The notes under the pieces: model-generated
The model's database searches: none
Told to the model about the DNA's origin: nothing
The model's input: only the letters and a program-made list of their open reading frames with translations
Program-made: the position numbers and the translations under genes
Origin: Firmicutes bacterium UBA1191
GTDB taxonomy: Bacteria; Bacillota; Clostridia; Peptostreptococcales; Anaerovoracaceae
Reading direction: 5' to 3'
Assembly (NCBI GenBank): GCA_002310095.1
Contig: DBYH01000021.1
Span: 237-37,332 of the forward strand
Length of the DNA stretch: 37,096 nucleotides
Part shown: positions 7,773 through 16,110 of the stretch, piece after piece
Position numbering within the stretch: position 1 is the stretch's first letter
How the letters are laid out: every line of letters begins with the position of its first letter

Positions 7773-8096
7773 ATGGCATCGAGTAAAGATTATCTGGATT
7801 ACATAATTGAGCAGCTTTCGGTTGTGGACGACATATCTTATCGGGCGATGATGGGAGAGTACATTATCTATTATCGCGGCATGATTGTCGGCGGTATCTA
7901 TGATGACCGTTTCCTTGTGAAGACCACGAAGGCAGCGATGGAAATGATGCCTGACGCGGATCAGGAAATACCTTATGAAGGCGCAAAGGCAATGCTGCTT
8001 GTAGATGATGTGGAGGACGGGGAGTTCCTGCGGGAACTGCTTGAGGCGATGTATCCTGAACTGCCGGCTCCCAAAAAGAAAAAGAAAAGAGTGTAA
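7773..8096 (+). CDS. TfoX N-terminal domain protein, copy 1
   Basis: This 107-residue protein is a stand-alone TfoX/Sxy N-terminal domain: MASSKDY, the core GEYIIYYRGMIVGGIYDDRF, and PYEGAKAMLLVDDVED. In Gammaproteobacteria Sxy controls competence, but stand-alone N-domains in Clostridia have no known role and should not be called competence regulators. The C-terminus is strongly basic (KKKKKRV). A paralogue lies at 12782-13096, about 79% identical by eye. AAAGGGAT precedes the start. Confidence 0.85.
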   Translation: MASSKDYLDYIIEQLSVVDDISYRAMMGEYIIYYRGMIVGGIYDDRFLVKTTKAAMEMMPDADQEIPYEGAKAMLLVDDVEDGEFLRELLEAMYPELPAPKKKKKRV

Positions 8097-8100
8097 AACA

Positions 8101-9309
8101 ATGATTAGATTTGAGGAAATTACGAACAAGAATATAAGGAAGGTGTGCCTTCTTGAGCCTTTTGAGGAACAGAAGGATTTCGTGGCGGAAAACATTCAGA
8201 GTCTGGCGGAGGCATATGCTACGAGAAACGAGGGCAATAACGCCCTGCCTCTGGCAGTCTATAACGATGATACGCTTATCGGGTTCGTCATGATAGGCAA
8301 GGGAACCGTGGGCAATGAAGATGAGAGCGACTTAATTAAAGAGAATTACAGCCTCTGGAGGCTGATGATCGACAAGAAGTATCAGGGGCAGGGCCTGGGA
8401 AAGGCGACGCTGGATGCTGCCTTTGCTTTGATACGCTCATTCCCGTTCGGTCCTGCGGAAAAAGTCTGGCTGTCATATGAGCCGGAGAATACCCGGGCAA
8501 GAGAGATTTACCGGAAGTACGGCTTCGTGGAGAACGGGGAAATGTGCGGCAACGAGATCGTGGCTGTATATGACATGACTAAAGACAGAACCAGAAATAA
8601 TGAAGAACAGCATATAAGCATGTTTTCGGAACGCAAACCCTTTTCCGAGCATCTGATGAAGTGGGAAGATAAGATGCTCCCGGACAAATATGATCATAAC
8701 TTTTTTGAGTGCTGCGGTCAGCCGACGAAGGATGAGTTCGCAAAGGCAGTGCAGTATCAGAAAGAGGCCGGCGCAGGGTTTATCAAACTGGAGTGCGACG
8801 ATTCTCTGGAGGACAGTTTCGGACTAGAGGAGAGCGTGACAATAACAATGGCACTGAAGTCAGGCGGGACTGACTGGACAATTAATCCTGACGTTGAATT
8901 CCGCACGCCGTCGGCCAGCGAACTGGAAGAACTGGAGGTAAAACACTTTGGCCAGCAGTACGGAGAGGATTTTACGCGAAGAAATATCCAGCGCACTTAC
9001 GAGAAACTAACTTATCACGGGGCGTATCTTGAAGGGAAACTGGTCGGCGCATGCCATAGTTTTTGCACGGATGATGTTACGTGCATCGACGGTCTGATCG
9101 TTGATGAAGCGTACAGGAAGCGATATGTTGCCACGTCGCTCATTTCACATGTCAGAAGCATGTACCCGGACACGATTCTCTTCCTGCACGCCGACGAAGA
9201 TGACACGCCAAAGCAGATGTATGATAAAATGGGATTTGAGGAAATCGACAAGTTATACGAGTATTTGTGTTCAGATATAACCAGATGGAAGGAAACGCAA
9301 AATGAATAA
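8101..9309 (+). CDS. Double GNAT acetyltransferase (two fused domains)
   Basis: The protein from ATG 8101 has 402 residues. Residues 1 to about 160 are a GNAT of the spermidine/diamine type: EEQKDFVAEN near the start, acetyl-CoA loop YQGQGLGKATLD (94-105) and ENTRAREIYRKYGF. After the linker DRTRNNEEQHIS a second GNAT-like protein begins at MFSERKPFSEHLMKWEDKM, whose catalytic half holds GAYLEGKLVGACHSF and EAYRKRYVATSLISHV. The junction methionine at 8620 has no ribosome site, so I read this as one polypeptide. Polyamine acetylation by the first half is inferred from similarity. A longer frame begins upstream inside the TfoX gene, but 8101 fits the domain start. Confidence 0.82.
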   Translation: MIRFEEITNKNIRKVCLLEPFEEQKDFVAENIQSLAEAYATRNEGNNALPLAVYNDDTLIGFVMIGKGTVGNEDESDLIKENYSLWRLMIDKKYQGQGLGKATLDAAFALIRSFPFGPAEKVWLSYEPENTRAREIYRKYGFVENGEMCGNEIVAVYDMTKDRTRNNEEQHISMFSERKPFSEHLMKWEDKMLPDKYDHNFFECCGQPTKDEFAKAVQYQKEAGAGFIKLECDDSLEDSFGLEESVTITMALKSGGTDWTINPDVEFRTPSASELEELEVKHFGQQYGEDFTRRNIQRTYEKLTYHGAYLEGKLVGACHSFCTDDVTCIDGLIVDEAYRKRYVATSLISHVRSMYPDTILFLHADEDDTPKQMYDKMGFEEIDKLYEYLCSDITRWKETQNE

Positions 9310-12052
9310 AAAAATGCGACTCATGACAGCACAGGCCACAGCGATCATGCTTTCGCTGGTAATGGCATTCACGGTTTTCCCAATGTCCGCAGCCGCGGCA
9401 ACAGGAAACGGTGATGACGGAACCGCGGCAGCAGAAGAAGCCGTGACTCCAGACTATGAGCCGGGAGAGCTCATCGTTGTAACCGAGCAGAACACGAGCA
9501 AAAAACAGATGAAATCCATTGTCGAGGGGGTCGATGGCCAGGTGGACACCATGTCCGCTCTGGGTGATGGCTCAAAGATGGCGCTGATCGAGGTTGAAGA
9601 GGGCAGCGAACTCGAAGCGGCCGCCGAGCTCGAGTGTGAAGACGAGGTTTTGTATGTGCAGCCAAACTATATATACGAACTGGAAGAGGATGAATTCACG
9701 GACGAACAGACATTAAATGAATCATCAAATGCAGAGAACGGAGACGATTCGGAAGTTAGAGATTCAGTAGAGTATCCAAATGATCCCATATATCACGGCA
9801 ATTATTCTGACGATCAGGGGGACTATGCTGGACAAAAGAGATATCTTGCGCCTGTCGGAGATGGAGGTGAACCGGGAAGCATCAACGCAAAAGGCGCATG
9901 GGATCAGCTGGCAGAATTCGAAAGCCACCTGGAGGAACCAGATGAACAGAAAAAACCGGTCGTAGCAGTAATTGACACAGGCGTATACTTCAAGCACGAA
10001 GACTTAAATGGCCATGATGGAGAGGGTCCAATCATTGAAAACAAGTGTGTAACATTCAATAATGGCCAGAAACTGAGATTTGAAGATGGCGACAATGCCC
10101 CCGATGATAATGGACACGGCACAAGACTCACAGGCGTAATCGGGGCCAATCTTCACAACTTGACAGGAATTGCCGGCATTGCGGGCAATCGGGTAAATAT
10201 TTTTGTCGTTGATGATAACATGCCAAAAGCTAATCCAAGAGACCCTGACGTTGTTTATTCTATCGACATAGCCAAGGGCATATATTATGCAATAGATAAG
10301 AATCAGGGCGCCAATTTGATTAATCTCAGCGTTGGCTTTTACGGTAGCGACTATCTTTGTGAGGGCGCGGTGAAAGAAGCGTGGGACAATGGTACTCTTT
10401 GCGTATGTTCCGCTGGAAACGTTGAAACGGACGAAACACACTATCCGGGTGACAGTCTGTATGCAATCACTGTCATGGGCCATAATTTGGATGGTAGCCC
10501 TGTTGGTAATTCAGCATACGGTTTAGAAAAAGATGTTTCCGCACCAGGCGATTATCTGCATACGACCAGAGTAAACGGCTATGCTATTAGATTTGACGGA
10601 ACATCTGTAGCCGCAGCTGTCGTAACTGGTTCTGCGGCATTGCTACTTTATGCAGATCCCGATCTGACGCCGAGAGAAATCAAGAATCTGCTCTACACAA
10701 GCACAGGCAAGGAGGATTTTTCGCCGGCAAAAGGCGGCCAGGGGTTTGGCAGAATCAATATCAATACGGCCTTGGAGAATCTCCTTGCTGACAAGACAGA
10801 TCCGGAGAAGATCGTTATTAACAAGACAAGTATTAATTTGAACGAAGGGGCAAAGACAGGCATTGAATATGCCGTTTATCCTGGCAACACAAACACCACT
10901 GATGTAACTTTCACTTCAAGCAATGAGGACGTCGCTACAGTGGATGGTGACGGAATGATTACTGCAAAGGCACCTGGCACTGCCACGATTACGGTATCGT
11001 GCGGAACGTGCGAAGATGTCCAGTGTGAGGTAACTGTCAATGGGAATCAACATAAGACCATCGATCAGAAACCTTATTGCACAGAAGACCATTTCACCCT
11101 GACTGAACTAACCGACTATGTCGACGAAGTGAACAGCGCTGGTGAGGTGATAGATGGCCATGGCTACTACTATCATCAGTACAATATCAATCTGGAAGAG
11201 AACGAGACAATCAGCGTAGGCATGACCGGCAATAATTTTGGACCATTCCTGCGTATCAAGGACCAGAACGGAGATACGGTTGCAGTTGGAGTTGGGGATT
11301 GGGACGAGAGAGGTGACATACACAAGGAGGAATTCCATTCGACGGTCACCTGTAAAGCCGAACAGGCCGGCACCTATATAATACAGGCCATACGGCTTGT
11401 TAGCAAAGGCCGTTTTGGAACCGACTACGACCTCAAGCTCGCCAGCGACAGAGTCCTCTGCAAACCGAAGGTCAAGTCCATCGGTAATGGTCAGATGTGC
11501 ATGAGCTGGTCCGCGGTCGACAATACAGACTACTATCTGGTGCGGAAGTATGCAAAATATGCAGACATCGCCCAGGCAAAACCTGAGATCAAGGAGAAGG
11601 TCGACGCGACAGAATACACCGATACGGCATATGATAAGACCAAAGCTAATTACTACACTGTGACAGCATGCATGGAGACGAACGCGGGCGTCTTATATAA
11701 CGGCGAGTCGAAGCTTTTCATCAAGCTGAAAAACCCTCTGTTAATGAAGGGACAGAAGGTCAAGGTGAAACGCAAGACGCTCAAAAAGAAGAGCGTCAAA
11801 CTGCCACGCTCCAAGGTAATCAAGTTCACGAAGGCCGCAAAGGACAAGAAGACCTATACGCTTCTTTCCGCAAAGAAGGGCAAGAAGGGCTTCAAAAAAT
11901 ACTTCAGGATAAACAAGACGACCGGAAAGGTCACCATCAAGAAGGGCCTGAAAAAGGGAACGTATAAAGTGAAGGTCAGAGTCAAAGCGGCAGGCAACGT
12001 AAAATACAAAACTATAACCAAGGACGTCACATTCAAGATCAAAGTGAAATAA
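9302..12052 (+). CDS. Secreted subtilisin-like serine protease (S8) with Big2 domain and lysine-rich tail
   Basis: A 916-residue exported protease. Residues 1-33 are a signal peptide ending near FPMSAAAA. Residues about 50-125 resemble an inhibitor I9-type propeptide (YEPGELIVV, VLYVQPNYIYEL). The peptidase S8 domain carries the complete triad: D225 in VIDTGV, H272 in DNGHGT and S435 in DGTSVAAA, with oxyanion-hole N373 in SAGN. A bacterial Ig-like group 2 domain follows (about 500-580), then a PPC-like beta domain with a DHF..TELTDY segment (about 595-715), an Fn3-like segment, and a strongly basic C-terminal repeat region ending KYKTITKDVTFKIKVK. There is no LPXTG; the basic tail may bind anionic wall polymers (inference). 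It overlaps the previous gene by eight bases. Confidence 0.93.
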   Translation: MNKKMRLMTAQATAIMLSLVMAFTVFPMSAAAATGNGDDGTAAAEEAVTPDYEPGELIVVTEQNTSKKQMKSIVEGVDGQVDTMSALGDGSKMALIEVEEGSELEAAAELECEDEVLYVQPNYIYELEEDEFTDEQTLNESSNAENGDDSEVRDSVEYPNDPIYHGNYSDDQGDYAGQKRYLAPVGDGGEPGSINAKGAWDQLAEFESHLEEPDEQKKPVVAVIDTGVYFKHEDLNGHDGEGPIIENKCVTFNNGQKLRFEDGDNAPDDNGHGTRLTGVIGANLHNLTGIAGIAGNRVNIFVVDDNMPKANPRDPDVVYSIDIAKGIYYAIDKNQGANLINLSVGFYGSDYLCEGAVKEAWDNGTLCVCSAGNVETDETHYPGDSLYAITVMGHNLDGSPVGNSAYGLEKDVSAPGDYLHTTRVNGYAIRFDGTSVAAAVVTGSAALLLYADPDLTPREIKNLLYTSTGKEDFSPAKGGQGFGRININTALENLLADKTDPEKIVINKTSINLNEGAKTGIEYAVYPGNTNTTDVTFTSSNEDVATVDGDGMITAKAPGTATITVSCGTCEDVQCEVTVNGNQHKTIDQKPYCTEDHFTLTELTDYVDEVNSAGEVIDGHGYYYHQYNINLEENETISVGMTGNNFGPFLRIKDQNGDTVAVGVGDWDERGDIHKEEFHSTVTCKAEQAGTYIIQAIRLVSKGRFGTDYDLKLASDRVLCKPKVKSIGNGQMCMSWSAVDNTDYYLVRKYAKYADIAQAKPEIKEKVDATEYTDTAYDKTKANYYTVTACMETNAGVLYNGESKLFIKLKNPLLMKGQKVKVKRKTLKKKSVKLPRSKVIKFTKAAKDKKTYTLLSAKKGKKGFKKYFRINKTTGKVTIKKGLKKGTYKVKVRVKAAGNVKYKTITKDVTFKIKVK

Positions 12053-12079
12053 TGAGAAGTCACAAACAGACGAATTAGA

Positions 12080-12107
12080 ATCGGGCGGGCGTGAAACCTC
12101 GCCCGAT
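12080..12107 (+). terminator. Possible weak hairpin after the protease gene
   Basis: ATCGGGCG and CGCCCGAT (12080-12087 with 12100-12107) form an 8-bp stem with a 12-base loop, but no T run follows (ATTAACAT). It may slow or end transcription weakly, or protect the mRNA 3' end. Confidence 0.4.
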
Positions 12108-12136
12108 ATTAACATAGGACCCAGGAAAGAAAACAA

Positions 12137-12377
12137 ATGCGTAAGTATTTTGGAACAACTGCAGACGGAAACACAGCAAACCTTTTTCTGCTGGAAAACT
12201 CGAAGGGAACACGAGCCGGGAAAGGGTGGCGCAGTATATAATTACCGGGGCGGCGTATGTTTCGAGACCCGGTTCTTCCCGGACGCAATAAACAAAGAGA
12301 ACTTTACAGGTGGTATTGCAAAGGCAGGAGAGCTTTTCAAATCCAAAACCTGCTATACATTTTTAGTCGAGGAGTAA
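12137..12377 (+). pseudogene. galM: Remnant of galactose mutarotase (aldose 1-epimerase)
   Basis: A ribosome site (AGGAAAGAAAACAA) and ATG 12137 open a frame whose first about 25 residues, MRKYFGTTADGNTANLFLLENSKG, fit the N-terminus of GalM, but it stops at TAA 12239-12241. In another frame, from about 12225 to the stop at 12377, the residues GGAVYNYRGGVCFETRFFPD and INKENFTGGIAKAGELFKSK match the C-terminal end of GalM. About 250-270 internal codons, including the catalytic histidines, are gone and the frame has shifted. The last bases supply the GAGGAG ribosome site for the next gene. No intact galactose genes are near. Confidence 0.75.
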
Positions 12378-12378
12378 C

Positions 12379-12762
12379 ATGATAAAAAAGCATTGGCCAA
12401 TACTATTTGCGATTCTGGCAGTGATCATCAGCATCATTCTCGGAATTGTCGCGTCGCATTCAACAGACACGGGCGTAGCGATTCTCGTTGGGGTGATCGT
12501 GTACATGTTTTTGTTCCCGCTCACCGGCGCTCTGATCGGAGGCTGGTACGGCTGGAAAATCCGCTCGCCGCTGAAATGGCTCATTGTACCGGCAGTATAT
12601 CTGGGATTCATTCTGTACATGGTTGCCGAAGATTATGCTTACGGAGCCGAATCAATGGAAATGTCCAGTTATCTGTCTGTCGGTTCGTTTACAGTGATCG
12701 CGTGTCTTGCGGTTGAAGCGATCACAAGCGCCATTGCGTGGCTGGCGAGGAGAAAGAAATAA
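12379..12762 (+). CDS. Small integral membrane protein, unknown function
   Basis: A 127-residue protein with four predicted membrane spans: about 8-27, 36-57, 65-84 (WLIVPAVYLGFILYMVAEDY) and 100-120, ending in the basic ARRKK, which suggests a cytoplasmic C-terminus. I do not recognise a named family. GAGGAG stands five bases before ATG 12379. It may have been the neighbour of the galM gene before that decayed, or be co-transcribed with the following TfoX-like gene. Confidence 0.75.
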   Translation: MIKKHWPILFAILAVIISIILGIVASHSTDTGVAILVGVIVYMFLFPLTGALIGGWYGWKIRSPLKWLIVPAVYLGFILYMVAEDYAYGAESMEMSSYLSVGSFTVIACLAVEAITSAIAWLARRKK

Positions 12763-12781
12763 AAACAGGTGGTGTGGCACA

Positions 12782-13096
12782 ATGGCATCAAGTAAAGATT
12801 ACGTGAATTACATAATGGAACAGCTTTCCGATATCGGCGATATTTCCTGCCGCGCGATGATGGGTGAATATGTCATCTACTACCGCGACAAGGTGGTTGG
12901 CGGCATTTACGACGACAGGTTCCTTGTGAAGCCGACGGAGTCCGCAAAGGCAATGATGCCTGACGCGGAAAGCGAGTTTCCGTATGAAGGCGCAAAGGCA
13001 ATGCTGCTCGTGGACGACGTAGAGGACAGGGAGTTCCTGAGGGAACTGCTGGAAGCCACGTATCCGGAACAGCCCGCGCCGAAGAAAAAGAAGTAA
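12782..13096 (+). CDS. TfoX N-terminal domain protein, copy 2
   Basis: A 104-residue paralogue of the protein at 7773-8096: same MASSKDY start, same GGIYDDRFLVK and PYEGAKAMLLVDDVED core and same basic tail (PAPKKKK). By eye about 81 of 103 positions agree. A longer in-frame extension upstream runs into the previous gene, but ATG 12782 matches the start of copy 1 and follows an AGGTGG ribosome site. The duplication suggests gene-block copying within this accessory region. Function unknown. Confidence 0.85.
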   Translation: MASSKDYVNYIMEQLSDIGDISCRAMMGEYVIYYRDKVVGGIYDDRFLVKPTESAKAMMPDAESEFPYEGAKAMLLVDDVEDREFLRELLEATYPEQPAPKKKK

Positions 13097-13112
13097 TGAA
13101 AGGGACGTATAG

Positions 13113-13925
13113 ATGATTGATTACGGTCTAAAGGATAAGGTGGCTCTGATAACTGGAGCCAATAATCCGCAGGGAATCGGCGCAGCGACTGCGGCTGCCT
13201 TTGCGCGTGAAGGAGCGAAGGTCGTCCTGGTATATAAGAAAGTGCCGAGAGAATTCGACAAAGATAAGACCGACAGGAACGGTGCCGACAGATATTACGA
13301 AGCAAACGCCGGAGACGCGGCTATCGTTGAGGCAGGCCTCAGGGAAATGGACGCCGACTACCTGGTGCTTGAGAGCGATATTTCCAGCGAGGACGCCGTT
13401 AAGGAAATCTATTCGGCTGTCATGGAGCGGTTTGGAAGAATTGACGTTCTAGTCAACAATGCGGCCGACGGCGACATGGACGGCCTTGATACCATCGAAA
13501 AGATCACACGGGATGTGATCGATGACACCTTCGCGGTCAATGTGCGCGGCAGCATTCTGATGATGAGGGAATTCATCAGGCGCCGCGGCGAATATGGTAG
13601 AATAATCAATGTATCAACGGACGCAGCGCAGGTTTTTGCCGGCCAGATTACATATGGCGCGAGCAAGGCGACTCTGGAAGCACTTACGCGCAGCATAGCC
13701 CTTGAGGTAGGGCAGTACGGAATAACCGTAAACTGCGTTGCGCCCGGTCCGACGCAGACAGGATGGATCGACTCGGATCTGGAGGAGGCGGTCATTCCGC
13801 TAATCCCGATGGGAGAGATCATTCAGCCGGAGGATATCGCTGAAACTATTCTGTTCATGGCGAGTGAGCAGGCGAGAATGATAACAGGACAGGTAATAAA
13901 GGTATCGGGCGGACATGCCCTCTGA
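13113..13925 (+). CDS. Short-chain dehydrogenase/reductase (SDR)
   Basis: A 270-residue classical SDR. The cofactor loop is TGANNPQGIG (14-23), with DVLVNNAA stabilising the Rossmann fold, catalytic S168 in NVSTDAA and Y181-x-x-x-K185 in YGASK, and the C-terminal SGGHAL typical of 3-ketoacyl-reductase-like SDRs. The loop (ANNPQGIG) and the insert after VYKKVPREF are like enzymes that handle modified sugars or antibiotics, but the substrate is not known. A truncated near-copy of its first 53 residues lies at 15874-16110. AAAGGGA precedes the start. It is followed 24 bases later by a glycosyltransferase. Confidence 0.9.
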   Translation: MIDYGLKDKVALITGANNPQGIGAATAAAFAREGAKVVLVYKKVPREFDKDKTDRNGADRYYEANAGDAAIVEAGLREMDADYLVLESDISSEDAVKEIYSAVMERFGRIDVLVNNAADGDMDGLDTIEKITRDVIDDTFAVNVRGSILMMREFIRRRGEYGRIINVSTDAAQVFAGQITYGASKATLEALTRSIALEVGQYGITVNCVAPGPTQTGWIDSDLEEAVIPLIPMGEIIQPEDIAETILFMASEQARMITGQVIKVSGGHAL

Positions 13926-13949
13926 TAATAGGACAGAAAGGAAACAGAC

Positions 13950-15113
13950 ATGAAGATAGCTTGGTTTTGCATTCCGGCTCACGGACATACGAACCCGACT
14001 CTGGGAGTGGTAAAGGAACTGACAGCTGCGGGTCATCAGGTCTACTACTTCTCCTTTGATATGTTCAAAGAGAAGATCGAACGGGTCGGCGCCGAGTTTA
14101 TCAGCTGCGACGGCTACGATTTTGAAATGGAGGACAAGGAAAACGCGGACCGTGTCGGCAAGGACAAGGTGTTCGCAACTGAACTTCTTGTCGCATCTAC
14201 TCTCGCACTCGATGAGATGACGACAGAGAAAGTTGCGGAAATAAAACCGGACATCATCGTCTCGGATTCGGTGGCTTTCTGGGGAAAACTTGTGGCCATG
14301 AAACACGGCATACCATACGTTTCGTCGACCACGACCTTCGCCTTCAACAAATATTCGGCGAAGTACATGCAGGAGTCGTCCTGGGACATCGCCAGGATGC
14401 TCTTCGCCATGCCGAAGATAAACAAGCACCTAAAACGCCTGCGCGAAAAGGGATACCCGGTCAAGGGCATCCTGGACATCGTGCAGAACGATAACGATAC
14501 AAATACAATCGTATATACTTCAGATTACTTCCAGCCGTGCGCTGACACGTTCTCTGACAGATATCACTTCATCGGTCCGTCGATCAGGCCGGTCACAGAA
14601 CCGGTCGCCAAGACGGCGGATAAGACGGTATACATCTCCATGGGAACAATTAATCAGAACAGGGAGTTTTACAGGAACTGTATCAATGCCCTCGGGAAGA
14701 CGGACTGGCAGGTCATTTTCTCAATGGGGACGAATACGGAGCACTTTGACGATCTGCCGGAGAACATCCAGATCCACGAGAGAGTGGACCAGATGGCGGT
14801 GCTGTCCATCGCGGACGCGTTCATCACTCACTGTGGCATGAATTCCGCTTCCGAGGGACTGTATTTCAAGGTTCCGCTGGTTCTGTTCCCGCAGACGCCG
14901 GAGCAGGGCGCTGTGGCCAAGAGGGTAGAGGAACTCGGCGCGGGAGTGATGCTGGAATCCATATCGGAAGAAGACGTCATGAGCGCCGTCACGGGGGTTC
15001 TGAGCAACCCTGACTATAAGGAGAACGCAATCAGGATCTCAGACAGCTTCCACGCCTGTGGCGGAGTTGCGGAGGCAAAAGAGTTTCTGGAGGAAATTGC
15101 AGCTGAGAGCTGA
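13950..15113 (+). CDS. MGT/UGT-type glycosyltransferase (GT1 family)
   Basis: A 387-residue glycosyltransferase of the GT1 (macrolide glycosyltransferase) type. The N-terminus shows the acceptor-side motif PAHGHTNPTLGVVKEL, including the catalytic histidine, and the C-terminal nucleotide-sugar side has THCGMNSASEGL and PLVLFPQTPEQGAVAKRV. These enzymes transfer a sugar from a UDP-sugar to small hydrophobic acceptors such as macrolides, sterols or lipids. Acceptor unknown. AAAGGAAA precedes ATG 13950. A second but different GT1-type gene lies at 16792. Drug inactivation or glycolipid synthesis are both possible. Confidence 0.9.
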   Translation: MKIAWFCIPAHGHTNPTLGVVKELTAAGHQVYYFSFDMFKEKIERVGAEFISCDGYDFEMEDKENADRVGKDKVFATELLVASTLALDEMTTEKVAEIKPDIIVSDSVAFWGKLVAMKHGIPYVSSTTTFAFNKYSAKYMQESSWDIARMLFAMPKINKHLKRLREKGYPVKGILDIVQNDNDTNTIVYTSDYFQPCADTFSDRYHFIGPSIRPVTEPVAKTADKTVYISMGTINQNREFYRNCINALGKTDWQVIFSMGTNTEHFDDLPENIQIHERVDQMAVLSIADAFITHCGMNSASEGLYFKVPLVLFPQTPEQGAVAKRVEELGAGVMLESISEEDVMSAVTGVLSNPDYKENAIRISDSFHACGGVAEAKEFLEEIAAES

Positions 15114-15146
15114 TGAAATAAAGAGGGTATTTGAAAGAGGTAAACA

Positions 15147-15881
15147 ATGAAAATTACTGTAATCAACGGAACCGAAAAACAGGGAGTAACGTACAGACTC
15201 AAGGAGATATTTCTCGAGCCTTTCAGGGGCAAGGCGGACATTACCGAGTTCTATCTTCCGAAGGACTGTCCGGGATTCTGCTCAGGGTGCACGGTCTGCT
15301 TTTTGGGCGATGAGCACAAATGCAAGGACGCGGAGTATGTTCAAAAGATAGAGAAGGCGCTTCTTGAAGCGGATCTTCTGGTGTTCACATCGCCGGCGTA
15401 CGTATTCCACGCGACAGGAGCGATGAAGGCCATGCTGGATCATTTCGGATACAGATGGATGCCGCACCGTCCGGCAAAAGAGATGTTCGGAAAACGCGCG
15501 GTCATTATTACGCAGTGTCTGGGATCGGGCGGCAAATCCACGGCGAAGGATATGAAGGACAGCCTCTCCTGGTGGGGAGTCAGCAGCATCAAGGTCTGCA
15601 GTTACAGGCTGATGAGCGACATCGTCTGGGAAAGGATCCCCGAAAAGAAACGCAGCAAGATCGAGGCGAGCCTCAGGGCCGCATCGCGGCAGTATCTCGG
15701 AATCGACTACAGCAGGCCAGCGGGCGCGAGCATCGTCACAAAGATAAAGTTTTACATAGTACGCAAAATGCAGACAGGCCTTGGCAAGGACAATCCTGAG
15801 TACACAGACTACAATTACTGGAAGGAACAGGGCTGGCTCGACAGAGAGAGACCATGGAAACAGGAGATTATCGATGGTTGA
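15147..15881 (+). CDS. NAD(P)H-dependent FMN reductase-type flavoprotein
   Basis: A 244-residue flavodoxin-fold protein. The FMN-binding start is MKITVINGTEKQGVTYRL, followed by the cysteine-containing segment CPGFCSGCTVCFLGDEHKC (four or five Cys), then VFTSPAYVFHATGAMKAMLD as the flavin-contact region. Homologues are iron-sulfur flavoproteins or multimeric NADPH-dependent reductases; the cysteine pattern hints at a metal centre or a redox-active disulfide, but I cannot decide. The C-terminal about 80 residues extend past the flavodoxin core and are basic. AAAGAGGT precedes the start; the stop overlaps the start of the truncated SDR by eight bases. Confidence 0.85.
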   Translation: MKITVINGTEKQGVTYRLKEIFLEPFRGKADITEFYLPKDCPGFCSGCTVCFLGDEHKCKDAEYVQKIEKALLEADLLVFTSPAYVFHATGAMKAMLDHFGYRWMPHRPAKEMFGKRAVIITQCLGSGGKSTAKDMKDSLSWWGVSSIKVCSYRLMSDIVWERIPEKKRSKIEASLRAASRQYLGIDYSRPAGASIVTKIKFYIVRKMQTGLGKDNPEYTDYNYWKEQGWLDRERPWKQEIIDG

Positions 15882-16110
15882 TTACGGATTAAAGAACAGG
15901 GTCGCCCTGATTACAGGGGCGAACAATCCCCAGGGAATCGGGGCGGCGACTGCGGCTGCCTTTGCGCGTGAAGGCGCTAAGGTCGTTCTGGTATATAAGA
16001 AGGTACCGAGGCAGTTCGACGAGGACAAGACCATCCAGAAGGCCGTTGAGAGCTACCGCATCACGCCCGAGCAGAAGGATTACCTGAGGACATTAAGGAG
16101 AAAGAAATGA
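15874..16110 (+). pseudogene. Truncated SDR copy (first 53 residues kept)
   Basis: From ATG 15874 the first 53 residues repeat those of the SDR at 13113 with only five differences, including the whole TGANNPQGIG cofactor loop. After EDKT the sequence changes to a 25-residue unrelated tail (IQKAVESYRITPEQKDYLRT...). The catalytic Ser, Tyr and Lys are absent, so it cannot be an enzyme. The unrelated tail ends with ATGA overlapping the ankyrin gene start, so it may be the end of another deleted gene. Whether the 78-residue peptide is made is unknown; its frame would keep the ankyrin gene translationally coupled. Confidence 0.75.

Noticed and set aside
7773..8096. Competence regulator TfoX
   Set aside because: Only the N-terminal domain is present and Clostridia do not use the Sxy-CRP competence system known from Gammaproteobacteria.
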